Shown here piece by piece: positions 1 to 7,734 of a stretch of 64,000 nt of DNA; positions within the stretch are counted from its first letter, which is position 1; every line of letters starts with the position of its first letter. Position numbers and translations under genes: made by a program. The notes below the pieces were generated by a model. It saw only the letters and a list, made by a program, of their open reading frames with translations. It searched no databases and was not told the DNA's origin. Source of the DNA: Anaerolineae bacterium (GTDB taxonomy: Bacteria > Chloroflexota > Anaerolineae > Anaerolineales > UBA4823); NCBI GenBank assembly GCA_003327455.1, contig QOQU01000003.1, forward strand, positions 124,001 to 188,000, given 5' to 3'.

Positions 1-1
1 T

Positions 2-760
2 GAAGTCAAAGACATGACCCATTACTTTGGTGGATTACGGGCAGTTTACAACTATAACCTGTCCATCGAGAGAGGTGAAATTCGCGGCCTGATTGGTCCC
101 AACGGTGCTGGGAAGACCACCATCTTTAATCTGATTACCGGAATTTATCGACCTACCGAAGGCACGATTACCTTAGATGGGGAAAACATTGTCGGATTCC
201 AACCTTACCAAATTGCAGCCAAGGGCATAGGGCGTACTTTTCAGAACTTGCAATTATGGCGGCACATGAGTGTGATTGATCATGTAAAGCTTGCCCAATA
301 CTCAAAGATCCGTTACGGGTTAGTTGGTGCTTTTTTCGGTACCCCATTGCGTCATCGTCAAGAGCAGGAGATTGAAGAAAGAGCTTTGGAGCTTCTGGAA
401 TTGGTGGGTATACGTCACCTTGCGGATCAAATCGTGACCAATTTACCTTACGGAGCGCAACGGCGGGTCGAAATGGCGCGCGCCCTGGCAACGGATCCGA
501 AAATCTTGTTTTTAGATGAACCCACTGTTGGCATGAACCCTGAAGAATTAAAAGAGATGATGGAGATCATTCGCCATGTTCATCAGGAATTGGGGCTTGC
601 TATTTTCCTGATTGAACATCGCATGAAAGTGGTTATGGATTTGTGTGAGCGAATCCAGACACTGGTCTTTGGCGAGGTGGTTGCAGAAGGCACACCTGAT
701 GAGATTCGGAATAATCCCATCGTGATTGAAGCTTATCTGGGCAAGGAGATCGAGACCTGA
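2..760 (+). CDS. livG: Branched-chain amino-acid ABC transporter ATP-binding protein (LivG), 5' end outside the window
   Basis: ATPase of a high-affinity branched-chain amino-acid (Liv/HAAT) importer, acting on the cytoplasmic face with LivF. The reading frame is open to the left edge (Glu-Val-Lys-Asp before the first ATG at 14), and LivG proteins normally begin a few residues before this, so the true start lies upstream of the window. Counting from the ATG at 14, Walker A GPNGAGKTT is at about residues 28-36, the LivG-type signature LPYGAQRRVEMARAL near 145-158, and Walker B ILFLDEP just after. It overlaps livF by one base, so the two are translationally linked. The permease and binding-protein genes expected in such operons would lie to the left. 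The family call is secure; the exact substrate is inferred. Confidence 0.93.
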   Translation, partial: EVKDMTHYFGGLRAVYNYNLSIERGEIRGLIGPNGAGKTTIFNLITGIYRPTEGTITLDGENIVGFQPYQIAAKGIGRTFQNLQLWRHMSVIDHVKLAQYSKIRYGLVGAFFGTPLRHRQEQEIEERALELLELVGIRHLADQIVTNLPYGAQRRVEMARALATDPKILFLDEPTVGMNPEELKEMMEIIRHVHQELGLAIFLIEHRMKVVMDLCERIQTLVFGEVVAEGTPDEIRNNPIVIEAYLGKEIET

Positions 761-1473
761 TGTTGCTATCTATAGAAAACTTGCGTGTATCCTACGATCG
801 AATTAAAGCCTTACACGGCATCAACTTTGAAGTAGAAGAAGGGGAGATTGTCTGCATTATCGGCGCCAATGGAGCAGGAAAAAGTACCACTTTGCGGGCG
901 ATCTCCCGCCTTGTGCCGGTTGAAGCGGGGTCAAAGATGACCTTTGCAGGGAAGAATTTGCTGGATTATCCACCGGACAAGGTGGTTAGCGAGTTGGGAG
1001 TTTCGCATGTGCCCGAGGGAAGACGTTTATTTGGTAACCTGACGGTTCTCGAGAATCTGCGTCTGGCAGCTTTTGCGCGTAAGGATTATCGGGCGATTGA
1101 AGAGGATATTGAGCGCGTTTTTACCATCTTTCCTCGTTTAAGAGAACGGATTAACCAAAAGGCTGAAACCCTTAGCGGGGGAGAACAACAGATGTTGGCA
1201 GTTGGACGGGCGCTGGTCTCCGCCAAACGGATGATGCTTCTAGATGAACCTTCCATGGGTTTGGCACCGTTGATGATGATGAGCGTTTTCGATGTGTTGA
1301 AGGAGATCAATCACCGCGGCACGACGATTTTACTGGTAGAACAAAATGCCCGTTTAGCCCTTAAGTTTGCTACCCGAGGATATGTGTTAGAGAGCGGAAA
1401 TCTGGTCTTGCAAGGCAAATCAAGCGAATTATTGGCAAACGAGGAAGTGAAAAAAGCATATTTAGGGGGATGA
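760..1473 (+). CDS. livF: Branched-chain amino-acid ABC transporter ATP-binding protein (LivF)
   Basis: Second ATPase of the Liv-type importer, 237 aa, normal length for LivF. Walker A GANGAGKSTT lies at about residues 35-44, the signature LSGGEQQMLAVGRAL near 139-153, followed by Walker B MLLDEPSMGLAP. The ATG at 760 shares a base with the livG stop codon (TGATG), which fixes the start and implies translational coupling. It is the last gene of its operon: a strong intrinsic terminator follows 11 bases after the stop. LivF and LivG form the ATPase heterodimer in known systems. Substrate specificity (Leu/Ile/Val, or another amide or amino acid) cannot be read from the ATPases alone. Confidence 0.93.
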   Translation: MLLSIENLRVSYDRIKALHGINFEVEEGEIVCIIGANGAGKSTTLRAISRLVPVEAGSKMTFAGKNLLDYPPDKVVSELGVSHVPEGRRLFGNLTVLENLRLAAFARKDYRAIEEDIERVFTIFPRLRERINQKAETLSGGEQQMLAVGRALVSAKRMMLLDEPSMGLAPLMMMSVFDVLKEINHRGTTILLVEQNARLALKFATRGYVLESGNLVLQGKSSELLANEEVKKAYLGG

Positions 1474-1484
1474 CACGAAAAAAT

Positions 1485-1535
1485 AAAACCTCCTTGGGAG
1501 CATCCAGAAAAATGGTCTTCAAGGAGGTTTTTGAT
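1485..1535 (+). terminator. Rho-independent terminator after livF
   Basis: A perfect 12-bp inverted repeat (AAAACCTCCTTG at 1485-1496 with CAAGGAGGTTTT at 1520-1531) encloses a 23-nt loop and ends in a short T run. It lies between livF and the methyltransferase gene, so it should end the liv transcript and insulate the next promoter. Confidence 0.8.
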
Positions 1536-1567
1536 CTCAAGTTAGGAGGGTTTTTTGTCAAAGCGAT

Positions 1568-1573
1568 TATAAT
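1568..1573 (+). promoter_or_regulatory. -10 box (TATAAT) of a leaderless promoter for the methyltransferase
   Basis: A perfect TATAAT ends 8 nt before the ATG at 1582. Transcription would normally start about 7 nt past the -10, so at or one base from the start codon. No Shine-Dalgarno sequence precedes the ATG, and no good -35 is visible. Confidence 0.55.
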
Positions 1574-1581
1574 CTCCATCG

Positions 1582-2466
1582 ATGGAGAACTATATTTACT
1601 TTGGAGATAATCTGCCAATTCTAAAAGGGTTAGCTTCAGAGTCGATAGACTTGATTTATATCGATCCCCCATTTAACACCCGTAAAGAGCAAAGGCGAAC
1701 ACAGATTCGCACAGTGCGATCAGAAGAGGGCGATCGGGTTGGTTTTCAGGGCAGGCGTTACCAGACCATTCCAATTACAACAAAGGCTTATGGGGACTCT
1801 TTTGATGATTTTCTGGGCTTTTTGGAGCCTCGCTTGCGAGAGGCTTATCGTTTATTAGCCGAGCATGGTTCCTTGTATTTTCACATTGATTATCGTGAAG
1901 TGCATTACTGTAAGATTTTGCTGGATTCGATCTTTGGCCGCCGGTGCTTCTTAAATGAGATTATCTGGGCTTATGATTTCGGAGGTCGGTCAAAGAAGAA
2001 ATGGCCTCCAAAGCATGATAATATCCTGTTTTACGTCAAGAACCCCAAAAAATATCTCTTTAACTATGATGAGATTGATCGAATTCCTTACATGGCACCC
2101 AACCTGGTAGGGCCGCAAAAGGCAAAGGCAGGCAAGACGCCAACCGATACCTGGTGGCATACCATTGTGCCGACGAATGGAAAAGAAAAAACGGGTTATC
2201 CGACACAAAAGCCGCTGAAAATATTGGAGCGAATTGTAAGCGCCTCCAGTCCGAGAGGTGGCGTTGTTTTAGATTTCTTCGCCGGAAGCGGGACAACCGG
2301 CGAGGCTGCCCGAAAGCTGGGGAGATATTTTATATTAATTGACAACAATATCGAGGCGATGCGGGTCATGGCAAAACGCTTTCGAGATGTGGAACAAATC
2401 CGCTGGGTAGGGTTCGATCCTCACGCTGAGGAGCAATGCGACGACCGCACTGAGGGGATTGGTTGA
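1582..2466 (+). CDS. Orphan beta-class site-specific DNA methyltransferase (adenine-N6 or cytosine-N4)
   Basis: SAM-dependent amino-methyltransferase of 294 aa. The catalytic motif IV is DPPF at residues 28-31. The SAM-binding motif I, DFFAGSGTTGEAA, is near residues 230-242. Motif IV before motif I, with the recognition region between, is the beta-class order seen in CcrM, HinfI-type and many N4-C enzymes. No restriction endonuclease gene is adjacent: livF lies upstream and alr converges downstream with a one-base gap. It is therefore best called an orphan (regulatory or housekeeping) methyltransferase. The recognition sequence and methylated base cannot be told from sequence. The start is supported by the position of motif IV and by a TATAAT 8 nt upstream. 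Confidence 0.88.
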   Translation: MENYIYFGDNLPILKGLASESIDLIYIDPPFNTRKEQRRTQIRTVRSEEGDRVGFQGRRYQTIPITTKAYGDSFDDFLGFLEPRLREAYRLLAEHGSLYFHIDYREVHYCKILLDSIFGRRCFLNEIIWAYDFGGRSKKKWPPKHDNILFYVKNPKKYLFNYDEIDRIPYMAPNLVGPQKAKAGKTPTDTWWHTIVPTNGKEKTGYPTQKPLKILERIVSASSPRGGVVLDFFAGSGTTGEAARKLGRYFILIDNNIEAMRVMAKRFRDVEQIRWVGFDPHAEEQCDDRTEGIG

Positions 2467-2467
2467 T

Positions 2468-3589
2468 TCAGGCATTCAGGTAAACACGAGGCACGCGTTT
2501 GCCGATGCCGCAAACAACCTCGTAGTTAATCGTTCCCCAAATGCTGGCAACTTCCTCGGCAGTGATCTGCTGCTCGCCTTGTTTCCCGATAATGACCACT
2601 TCGTCGCCAGCCTGGGCTTCTGGCACCTCTTCTAACAGCACCATACACTGATCCATGCATACCCGCCCGATAACCGGCACTTTTTTACCTCTGATCAGTA
2701 CCCGGTTTCCCTGCCAGCGGCGAAAACCGTCGGCATAGCCGACAGGTAAGGTTCCGATGCGTTCCGTTGTTCGGGTGGTGTAGATGTGCCCATAGCTGAT
2801 TCCCTCGCCTGGCGGCAGGCTCTTGACATGACTGAGGACAGTCTTCCAACTCAGGGCAGGTTTGAAGGAGGGTGGAAGTGGGCAGGTTGGGGAAGGGTGC
2901 AAACCGTACATGGCGATTCCCAGACGCACCATGTCGAAAAGCGCGTCCTGGCGGGTTAGTATGGCAGCCGAGTTTGCCGCATGGATGCGCAAAGTGGGCG
3001 GAAAATAGGCGCGCATTTGCTCTAAGGCGAAACGAAAGCGCTCGAGTTGCTGATTGGTGGCGGTTGGATCGTTTTCATCCGCCCGGGCGAAATGGGTAAA
3101 AACCCCTTCCCAAAGCAAATGTTTTGAGTGGGCTAGTTGACGGGCAAGAGTTTGAGCATCTTGGGGAAGAACCCCAATGCGCCCCATACCGCTATCGATT
3201 TTCAAGTGGACTTGAGCTTTGCGCCCCAGCCGACTGGAATGGTGTTCAAGCGCCTCGATTTGTTCGGCAGTCCACACGGTGATGACTAAATCGGATTGAA
3301 TGGCGTATTCCATCTGCGCTTTTGACAGGTAGCTGAGCAGTAAGATAGGGGTCTGAAAACCTGCCTGACGTAGCTCCAAAGCCTCTTCAAGGCGGGCGAC
3401 CCCAAGCCAGGTGGCGCCTCCCTGCAAGGCAGCCCGGGCAACTGCCACGCTGCCATGCCCATAGCCATCCGCTTTGACAATTGCCATAACTGCAACGCCG
3501 CTTTGTTCGACCACCCAGCGGACGTTATCCCGAATTGCCTGCAGGTCAACCTCAACCCAGGTGGCATAAGGGCGTACAGGTTCAGCCAT
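2468..3589 (-). CDS. alr: Alanine racemase
   Basis: PLP enzyme that makes D-alanine for peptidoglycan, 373 aa. The PLP lysine is in the motif AIVKADGYGHG (K39), and the opposite catalytic tyrosine is in GISYGHIY. The frame is open further upstream to 3703, but that would overlap guaB by about 100 bases. The ATG at 3589 has an AGGGAG ribosome site just upstream and lies 11 bases after the guaB stop, so I use it. It forms a two-gene operon with guaB and converges on the methyltransferase gene with a one-base gap. A secreted or broad-spectrum racemase is unlikely because there is no signal peptide. Confidence 0.93.
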   Translation of the reverse strand: MAEPVRPYATWVEVDLQAIRDNVRWVVEQSGVAVMAIVKADGYGHGSVAVARAALQGGATWLGVARLEEALELRQAGFQTPILLLSYLSKAQMEYAIQSDLVITVWTAEQIEALEHHSSRLGRKAQVHLKIDSGMGRIGVLPQDAQTLARQLAHSKHLLWEGVFTHFARADENDPTATNQQLERFRFALEQMRAYFPPTLRIHAANSAAILTRQDALFDMVRLGIAMYGLHPSPTCPLPPSFKPALSWKTVLSHVKSLPPGEGISYGHIYTTRTTERIGTLPVGYADGFRRWQGNRVLIRGKKVPVIGRVCMDQCMVLLEEVPEAQAGDEVVIIGKQGEQQITAEEVASIWGTINYEVVCGIGKRVPRVYLNA

Positions 3590-3599
3590 AGAATTCTCC

Positions 3600-5045
3600 C
3601 TATAAGACCGTAACGTCGTGAACGCCCGATTCAATTTGGGATGAATGGGTGATACGGATGAACTCGGCTTTTTCGCTAAGCTCGGCAAGGTTTGTGGCGC
3701 CACAATAACTCATTCCTGACCTTAAACCGCCCAATAACTGGTGTAAGACCTCGTTTAATGAGCCGCGGTAGGGGACGACTGCTTCAACCCCTTCGGGAAC
3801 GACATCACTCCACTCTTCCCAATCCACCTCACCCTGACGATCGATTTTTCGCCGCGCAATATTGGCTGAGAGGGAAGCCATGCCACGCACGACTTTATAA
3901 TTTTGCCCGTTACGGAAAATAGTTGCGCCGGGGCTTTCTTTCGTCCCGCTGAGCAAGCTGCCCAACATGACCGTGCTTGCACCGGCTGCCAGCGCTTTGG
4001 TAATATCTCCCGAATTGCGTATGCCACCATCGGCGATGATTGGGACGCCAAGTTCGACGCCGGCTTCGGCACAATCGGCGATTGCCGTTAATTGAGGAAC
4101 GCCAAAACCGGTCACCAAACGGGTAATGCAGATGGAGCCCGACCCCACTCCGACCTTTACCGCATCTGCGCCAGCCATACTCAAGTCGTGGACACCTTCA
4201 GCTGTGGCGACATTGCCGGCAATGATTGGGATGGCGGGGAACTCCTTTTTCAATTGTTGAACCATGCGGATAACGATTTCGAGATGTCCATGAGCGACGT
4301 CTACCACCAGGACATCCGCTTCAGCGGCAACACAAGCCCTGGCGCGGTCAAGGTCGGCTGGGTTGGCGCCAACCGCTGCCCCAACGCGCAGGCGTCCTTT
4401 GATGTCCTTGGTTGCCTGAGGGTGTTCTTGAAGTTTGATAATGTCTTGAGCGGTTACCAATCCCACCACCCGGTCGTTTGCGTCAACCAGCGGGAGTTTT
4501 TCGATGCGATGTTTATAAAGCTTCTGTTGTGAAACGGATAAAGGCTCATCGACTGAAGCCACGATCAGACGTTCGCGCGGGGTCATGGCTTGTTCAACCC
4601 TGGCTTCAAGGTCAGGGGCAAGGAGGACATCGCGGGTTGTGAGGATGCCTAATAATCTACCTTCGGGATCGGTTACCACCAAACCGCCGATATCGGCTTG
4701 AAGCATTTTTTGGCGGGCTTCCTCGAGTGTGGCTGTAGGAGAGATTGTAAGCGGATTCTCGACGACAAAACTCTCGGCGCGTTTAACTCGTTGCACCATC
4801 TCGGCTTGCTGTTGGATGGTCATAAAGCGATGCAGGATTCCGATGCCTCCAGCCCGTGCCATGGCGATCGCCATCTCACTTTCGGTAACCGTATCCATAT
4901 TGGCACTGACGATCGGAATTGCCAGTTGGATTTGCGGGGTGAGCCAGGTGGATAGGTCAATTTGCTTGCGGCTGACGACCGAGGATCGTTTGGGGACTAG
5001 AAGGACATCATCAAACGTGAGTCCAAGATCGGGGCGTAATTTCAT
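3600..5045 (-). CDS. guaB: Inosine-5'-monophosphate dehydrogenase with an atypical flap
   Basis: Converts IMP to XMP with NAD in guanine nucleotide synthesis; 481 aa. A TIM-barrel is interrupted by a tandem CBS (Bateman) module at about residues 95-205. The active-site loop is GSICITR with catalytic Cys306 and Thr308. The C-terminus ([14 protein letters not shown] and ESGVHDVT) matches IMPDH rather than GMP reductase. The odd point is the mobile flap: where IMPDH normally has the Arg-Tyr dyad in a DRYF segment, this protein has Asp402-Arg403-Gln404. The ATG at 5045 is preceded by GGAGG; an ATG five codons earlier would have the ribosome site inside the gene. It is cotranscribed with alr. Confidence 0.88.
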   Translation of the reverse strand: MKLRPDLGLTFDDVLLVPKRSSVVSRKQIDLSTWLTPQIQLAIPIVSANMDTVTESEMAIAMARAGGIGILHRFMTIQQQAEMVQRVKRAESFVVENPLTISPTATLEEARQKMLQADIGGLVVTDPEGRLLGILTTRDVLLAPDLEARVEQAMTPRERLIVASVDEPLSVSQQKLYKHRIEKLPLVDANDRVVGLVTAQDIIKLQEHPQATKDIKGRLRVGAAVGANPADLDRARACVAAEADVLVVDVAHGHLEIVIRMVQQLKKEFPAIPIIAGNVATAEGVHDLSMAGADAVKVGVGSGSICITRLVTGFGVPQLTAIADCAEAGVELGVPIIADGGIRNSGDITKALAAGASTVMLGSLLSGTKESPGATIFRNGQNYKVVRGMASLSANIARRKIDRQGEVDWEEWSDVVPEGVEAVVPYRGSLNEVLHQLLGGLRSGMSYCGATNLAELSEKAEFIRITHSSQIESGVHDVTVL

Positions 5046-5232
5046 CGCATACCTCCACAACCAGTTAACGATTGCTATCGCTACCCAATCTTCGTTTGCC
5101 GGATCTTATAGGCAGATTTTTCGTTAACAAGTTGTTTTTTTCTGGAATTATTATATACGCTTCTCACAAATCGTTCGTGAAAAATGCCAAAAAGAGAGAA
5201 AAAATCTTGTGCATTTTTTTACCAGAATCTCC
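5046..5232. other. Divergent intergenic region between guaB and the aro operon
   Basis: No gene is seen here. On the minus strand a TATAAT (plus coordinates 5150-5155) about 105 bases before guaB is the likely -10 of the guaB-alr operon, though its -35 is poor. The resulting 5' leader of about 100 nt shows no riboswitch that I recognise. The right end is AT-rich and leads into the aro promoter. Confidence 0.4.
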
Positions 5233-5261
5233 TTGACTTTCTTTTCATTCTTCTATAAAAT
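5233..5261 (+). promoter_or_regulatory. Sigma-70-type promoter of the aro operon
   Basis: TTGACT (5233-5238), a 17-base spacer and TAAAAT (5256-5261) make a near-consensus promoter. The expected start of transcription is around 5268-5270, at the ATG of the aromatic leader peptide. Confidence 0.75.
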
Positions 5262-5269
5262 CATCAACA

Positions 5270-5347
5270 ATGAATACCTGGTTTGCTTTTTACCGCTATT
5301 TTTATTACTTCGGCAAGTTGTGTGCGACTGCCGTTGGCGGTGCTTAA
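5270..5347 (+). CDS. Aromatic leader peptide of the aro operon
   Basis: A 25-codon ORF, ATG at 5270 and TAA at 5345-5347. Residues 4-14 read WFAFYRYFYYF: nine aromatic residues (one Trp, four Phe, four Tyr) in eleven codons. The remainder is an ordinary Gly/Ala/Val-rich tail. The ATG is 8 nt past the -10 box with no Shine-Dalgarno sequence, so the message is probably leaderless. Position, composition and the terminator just downstream match known attenuation peptides such as PheL and TrpL in enterobacteria. The peptide itself probably has no function; ribosome stalling on its Phe, Tyr and Trp codons is the sensor. It was too short to be found by length-based gene calling. Regulation is inferred, but the ORF and its codons are seen directly. 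Confidence 0.85.
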   Translation: MNTWFAFYRYFYYFGKLCATAVGGA

Positions 5348-5411
5348 GCAAACGTAAGGGTCTCCTGCTGAAACCAAATCCTGCGAAGCCAACGGCTTCG
5401 CAGATTTTTTT
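5311..5411 (+). promoter_or_regulatory. Ribosome-mediated transcription attenuator of the aro operon
   Basis: Mutually exclusive RNA pairings are visible. Segment 1 (CGGCA, 5311-5315, next to the last aromatic codon) pairs with segment 2 (TGCCG, 5329-5333). Segment 2 also forms a local hairpin at 5327-5341. GCCGTTGGC (5330-5338) is perfectly complementary over 9 bases to GCCAACGGC (5388-5396), which is the loop and inner stem of the terminator at 5381-5411. A ribosome stalled at the aromatic codons would cover segment 1, freeing segment 2 to break the terminator. A ribosome at the stop codon (5345) would cover segment 2 and let the terminator form. Low charged tRNA for Phe, Tyr or Trp should thus switch the operon on. 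Confidence 0.8.
5381..5411 (+). terminator. Intrinsic terminator in the aro leader (attenuator terminator)
   Basis: CTGCGAAGCC (5381-5390), loop AAC, GGCTTCGCAG (5394-5403), then a run of seven T at 5405-5411. The perfect 10-bp stem lies only 15 bases before the aroH start and downstream of the operon promoter. It must therefore be conditional if the operon is expressed from that promoter. Confidence 0.9.
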
Positions 5412-5426
5412 ATCTAGGAGAGAAGG

Positions 5427-5801
5427 ATGGCTTTGCGTGGCGTTCGTGGAGCAATCGTCGTAGATGAAAACACAACCGATGGAATACTTTCGGCAGCCAG
5501 TCAGTTATTGGAGGCGATGATTGTTGCCAATCCCTCCCTGAGCCCTGACGAGATAGCCAGTTGCTTCTTTACGGTAACGCCGGATTTGACAGCCGAATAC
5601 CCAGCCAAGGCAGCCAGACAAATGGGATGGATAGATGTACCTTTAATCTGCGCTCAAGAGATGGCTGTCCCGAATGGTTTGAAGCGCTGTTTGCGCATTT
5701 TGATTCATTGGAATACGGATTTAAGCCCCGCCGAGATTCAGCATGTTTATCTGGGTGAGGCTGCTCAATTGCGTCCTGAATGGGAATTTCCAAGGCGCTA
5801 A
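5427..5801 (+). CDS. aroH: Chorismate mutase, AroH type
   Basis: Converts chorismate to prephenate, the entry to Phe and Tyr. It is 124 aa, the length of the monofunctional Bacillus-type AroH fold (trimeric pseudo-barrel), unlike the helical AroQ-class mutases. The N-terminus carries the family's RGxRGAI motif with the active-site Arg at position 7, and a second Arg-rich segment (KRCLRILIHWNT) matches the other substrate-binding arginine. AGGAG lies 6 bases before the ATG. It is the first structural gene after the attenuator, so the branch-point enzyme is the most directly controlled by aromatic supply. Confidence 0.9.
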   Translation: MALRGVRGAIVVDENTTDGILSAASQLLEAMIVANPSLSPDEIASCFFTVTPDLTAEYPAKAARQMGWIDVPLICAQEMAVPNGLKRCLRILIHWNTDLSPAEIQHVYLGEAAQLRPEWEFPRR

Positions 5802-5831
5802 TCTGCGATCTTGAGTCGAAAGGAGTTAGAA

Positions 5832-6872
5832 ATGATTATTATTATGAAAGCCCAGGCAACTCAATCCCAAATTGATGGAGTCGTGCGACGCATTGAAGAA
5901 TGCGGTTTACGCGCTCATCTTTCCCAGGGCGAAGAGAGATGCATCATTGGAGCCATTGGAGATGATCGCCCAATCCTCAAGGACTCCTTCCTTTTACTGG
6001 ATGGCGTTGATCAGGTCTTGCCGATCTTAAAACCATATAAATTAGCTTCCCGAGATTTTCAAGCGGTAAATACCAGCTTTCGCCTTGATGGGGTAACCAT
6101 TGGGTCGAATTCCATCGTCATCATCGCCGGACCTTGTTCGGTAGAGGACCGCGTTCAATATATCGAGACTGCCTTCGCTGTTCGAGAAGCCGGTGCACAT
6201 GCCCTTAGAGGTGGCGCGTATAAACCACGCACGTCACCTTACTCCTTCCAGGGCTTGGGTGAGGCTGGTCTGGAAATCTTAGCCGAAGCGCGTGAGCGTA
6301 CCGGTATGCCGGTGGTGACCGAAGTGATGTCGCCGGAGCAGGTAGGACTGGTCACCAGATATGCCGATGTCTTGCAGATCGGGGCGCGCAATATGCAAAA
6401 TTATGCTTTGTTACACGCGGCTGGCAAAAGCCAACATCCCGTGCTGATCAAACGGGGCATGATGGCAACCATTGAAGAATTGTTAATGGCTGCTGAGTAT
6501 GTCCTATCGCATGGCAATCGGCGAGTTATTTTGTGTGAGCGAGGTATTCGCACCTTCGAGACTGCCACGCGCAATACTACCGATATTAATGCTATCCCGG
6601 TGCTTAAAGAAGCTACCCACTTGCCGGTCATTTTAGATCCAAGCCATAGCACCGGAAAATGGGAGTATGTAACGGCAATTGCCAGAGCCGCTGTTGCAGC
6701 CGGAGCCGATGGCTTAATGATTGAAGTACATCCCAACCCAGCCGAAGCAAAGTCCGATGGCGCTCAATCCTTGAAACCGGAGCGCTTCGCCGAATTGGTG
6801 CGTCAGGTTCGTGTGATTGCTGAAGCGGTCGGGCGGGATTTGAAAGCCTCGGAACATGCTCTGGTGCAATGA
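5832..6872 (+). CDS. aroF: 3-deoxy-7-phosphoheptulonate (DAHP) synthase, AroF/beta type
   Basis: Condenses phosphoenolpyruvate and erythrose-4-phosphate, the first step of the shikimate pathway. It has 346 aa: an N-terminal ferredoxin-like regulatory domain of about 80 residues, then a TIM barrel with [30 protein letters not shown] and DPSHSTG. This is the type I-beta architecture known from Thermotoga, in which the N-terminal domain mediates allosteric control by Tyr or Phe. A TTG-started frame exists at 5811, but the ATG at 5832 has AAGGAG 7 bases upstream. It follows aroH by 30 bases and overlaps tyrA by four. Confidence 0.93.
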   Translation: MIIIMKAQATQSQIDGVVRRIEECGLRAHLSQGEERCIIGAIGDDRPILKDSFLLLDGVDQVLPILKPYKLASRDFQAVNTSFRLDGVTIGSNSIVIIAGPCSVEDRVQYIETAFAVREAGAHALRGGAYKPRTSPYSFQGLGEAGLEILAEARERTGMPVVTEVMSPEQVGLVTRYADVLQIGARNMQNYALLHAAGKSQHPVLIKRGMMATIEELLMAAEYVLSHGNRRVILCERGIRTFETATRNTTDINAIPVLKEATHLPVILDPSHSTGKWEYVTAIARAAVAAGADGLMIEVHPNPAEAKSDGAQSLKPERFAELVRQVRVIAEAVGRDLKASEHALVQ

Positions 6873-7729
6873 GTGGACAACTCCCCTTATCGCTCTCGAA
6901 TTGCCGCGTTTTAATTGTCGGCTTAGGGTTGATGGGTGCCTCGCTAGCTCTGGCACTGCGGGGTAAATGCAAAGCCCTTTATGGTGTTGATCAAAATGAA
7001 GACACCTGCCGTTTGGCGCTGATGCATGAAGTGGTGGAAGCGGTCTGGCAAGATGCGACCCAAACCCGCGCCGTGGACATGATCATCCTGGCTGTGCCGG
7101 TCGGGCAAATCCTGTGCCTGTTAGAAAAACTCAATGCTACCATCCAAACACCCACGGTCATTATGGACATTGGTTCAACGAAAACGGTTATCTGCCAGAA
7201 GATGGGGGAATTGGCTGAACAGTTTGATCCAATTGGTGGACATCCGATGTGTGGCAAAGAAACTTTAGGAATCCAATCCGCCGAAGCTGCCATCTATCAG
7301 GGAGCCCCCTTTGCCTTGGTGCCATTGGCGCGAACCAGCCCATACGCAAAGTCGCTTGCCGAGCAATTGGTGACGGCAATTGGAAGTCGGGTGGTATGGT
7401 TGGACCCAGCAACACACGACCGCATGGTTGCTGCAGTCAGCCATTTGCCCTACCTCATCGCCAGCGCCTTAACGCTTAGCACACCTCTTGAGCTTACTTC
7501 ACTCATCGGGCCGGGTTTCCGCAGCAGTACACGTTTGGCTGCCACACCGACCTCAATGATGTTGGATGTACTCAAAACCAATCATTTGTTTATCCTAGAA
7601 GCAATCGAGCGGGTTGAACTTGAGTTATCACAGTTAAAAACAATGCTGAATCAAGGAGCTTATGAGGAACTCAACCAACGACTGAATACTGCAGCGGAGC
7701 ATCTGCAGAAAATTCTCCAGAAGGGATAA
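6869..7729 (+). CDS. tyrA: Prephenate dehydrogenase
   Basis: NAD(P)-dependent oxidative decarboxylation of prephenate to 4-hydroxyphenylpyruvate, the tyrosine branch; 286 aa. The Rossmann motif [13 protein letters not shown] is near the N-terminus, [12 protein letters not shown] contains the substrate-binding His region, and the catalytic His lies in [12 protein letters not shown]. There is no C-terminal ACT domain, so it lacks that usual route to tyrosine feedback. The start overlaps the DAHP synthase stop (ATGA). Arogenate specificity cannot be excluded. No prephenate dehydratase (pheA) is in the window, so the Phe branch must be encoded elsewhere. Confidence 0.92.
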   Translation: MSGQLPLSLSNCRVLIVGLGLMGASLALALRGKCKALYGVDQNEDTCRLALMHEVVEAVWQDATQTRAVDMIILAVPVGQILCLLEKLNATIQTPTVIMDIGSTKTVICQKMGELAEQFDPIGGHPMCGKETLGIQSAEAAIYQGAPFALVPLARTSPYAKSLAEQLVTAIGSRVVWLDPATHDRMVAAVSHLPYLIASALTLSTPLELTSLIGPGFRSSTRLAATPTSMMLDVLKTNHLFILEAIERVELELSQLKTMLNQGAYEELNQRLNTAAEHLQKILQKG

Positions 7730-7734
7730 CCGAG

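Noticed and set aside
1582-2466. A restriction-modification system
   Set aside because: Only the methyltransferase is present; the neighbours are transport, purine and cell-wall genes.
3600-5045. Calling the guaB gene a GMP reductase
   Set aside because: The flap is unusual, but the CBS pair, the Cys loop and the ESGVHDV end fit IMP dehydrogenase better, so only the flap is flagged.
5209-5463. An 84-codon frame across the aro leader region
   Set aside because: It runs through the promoter, the leader ORF and the terminator hairpin in another frame, and it reads into aroH. The 25-codon aromatic ORF in the correct place explains the region better.
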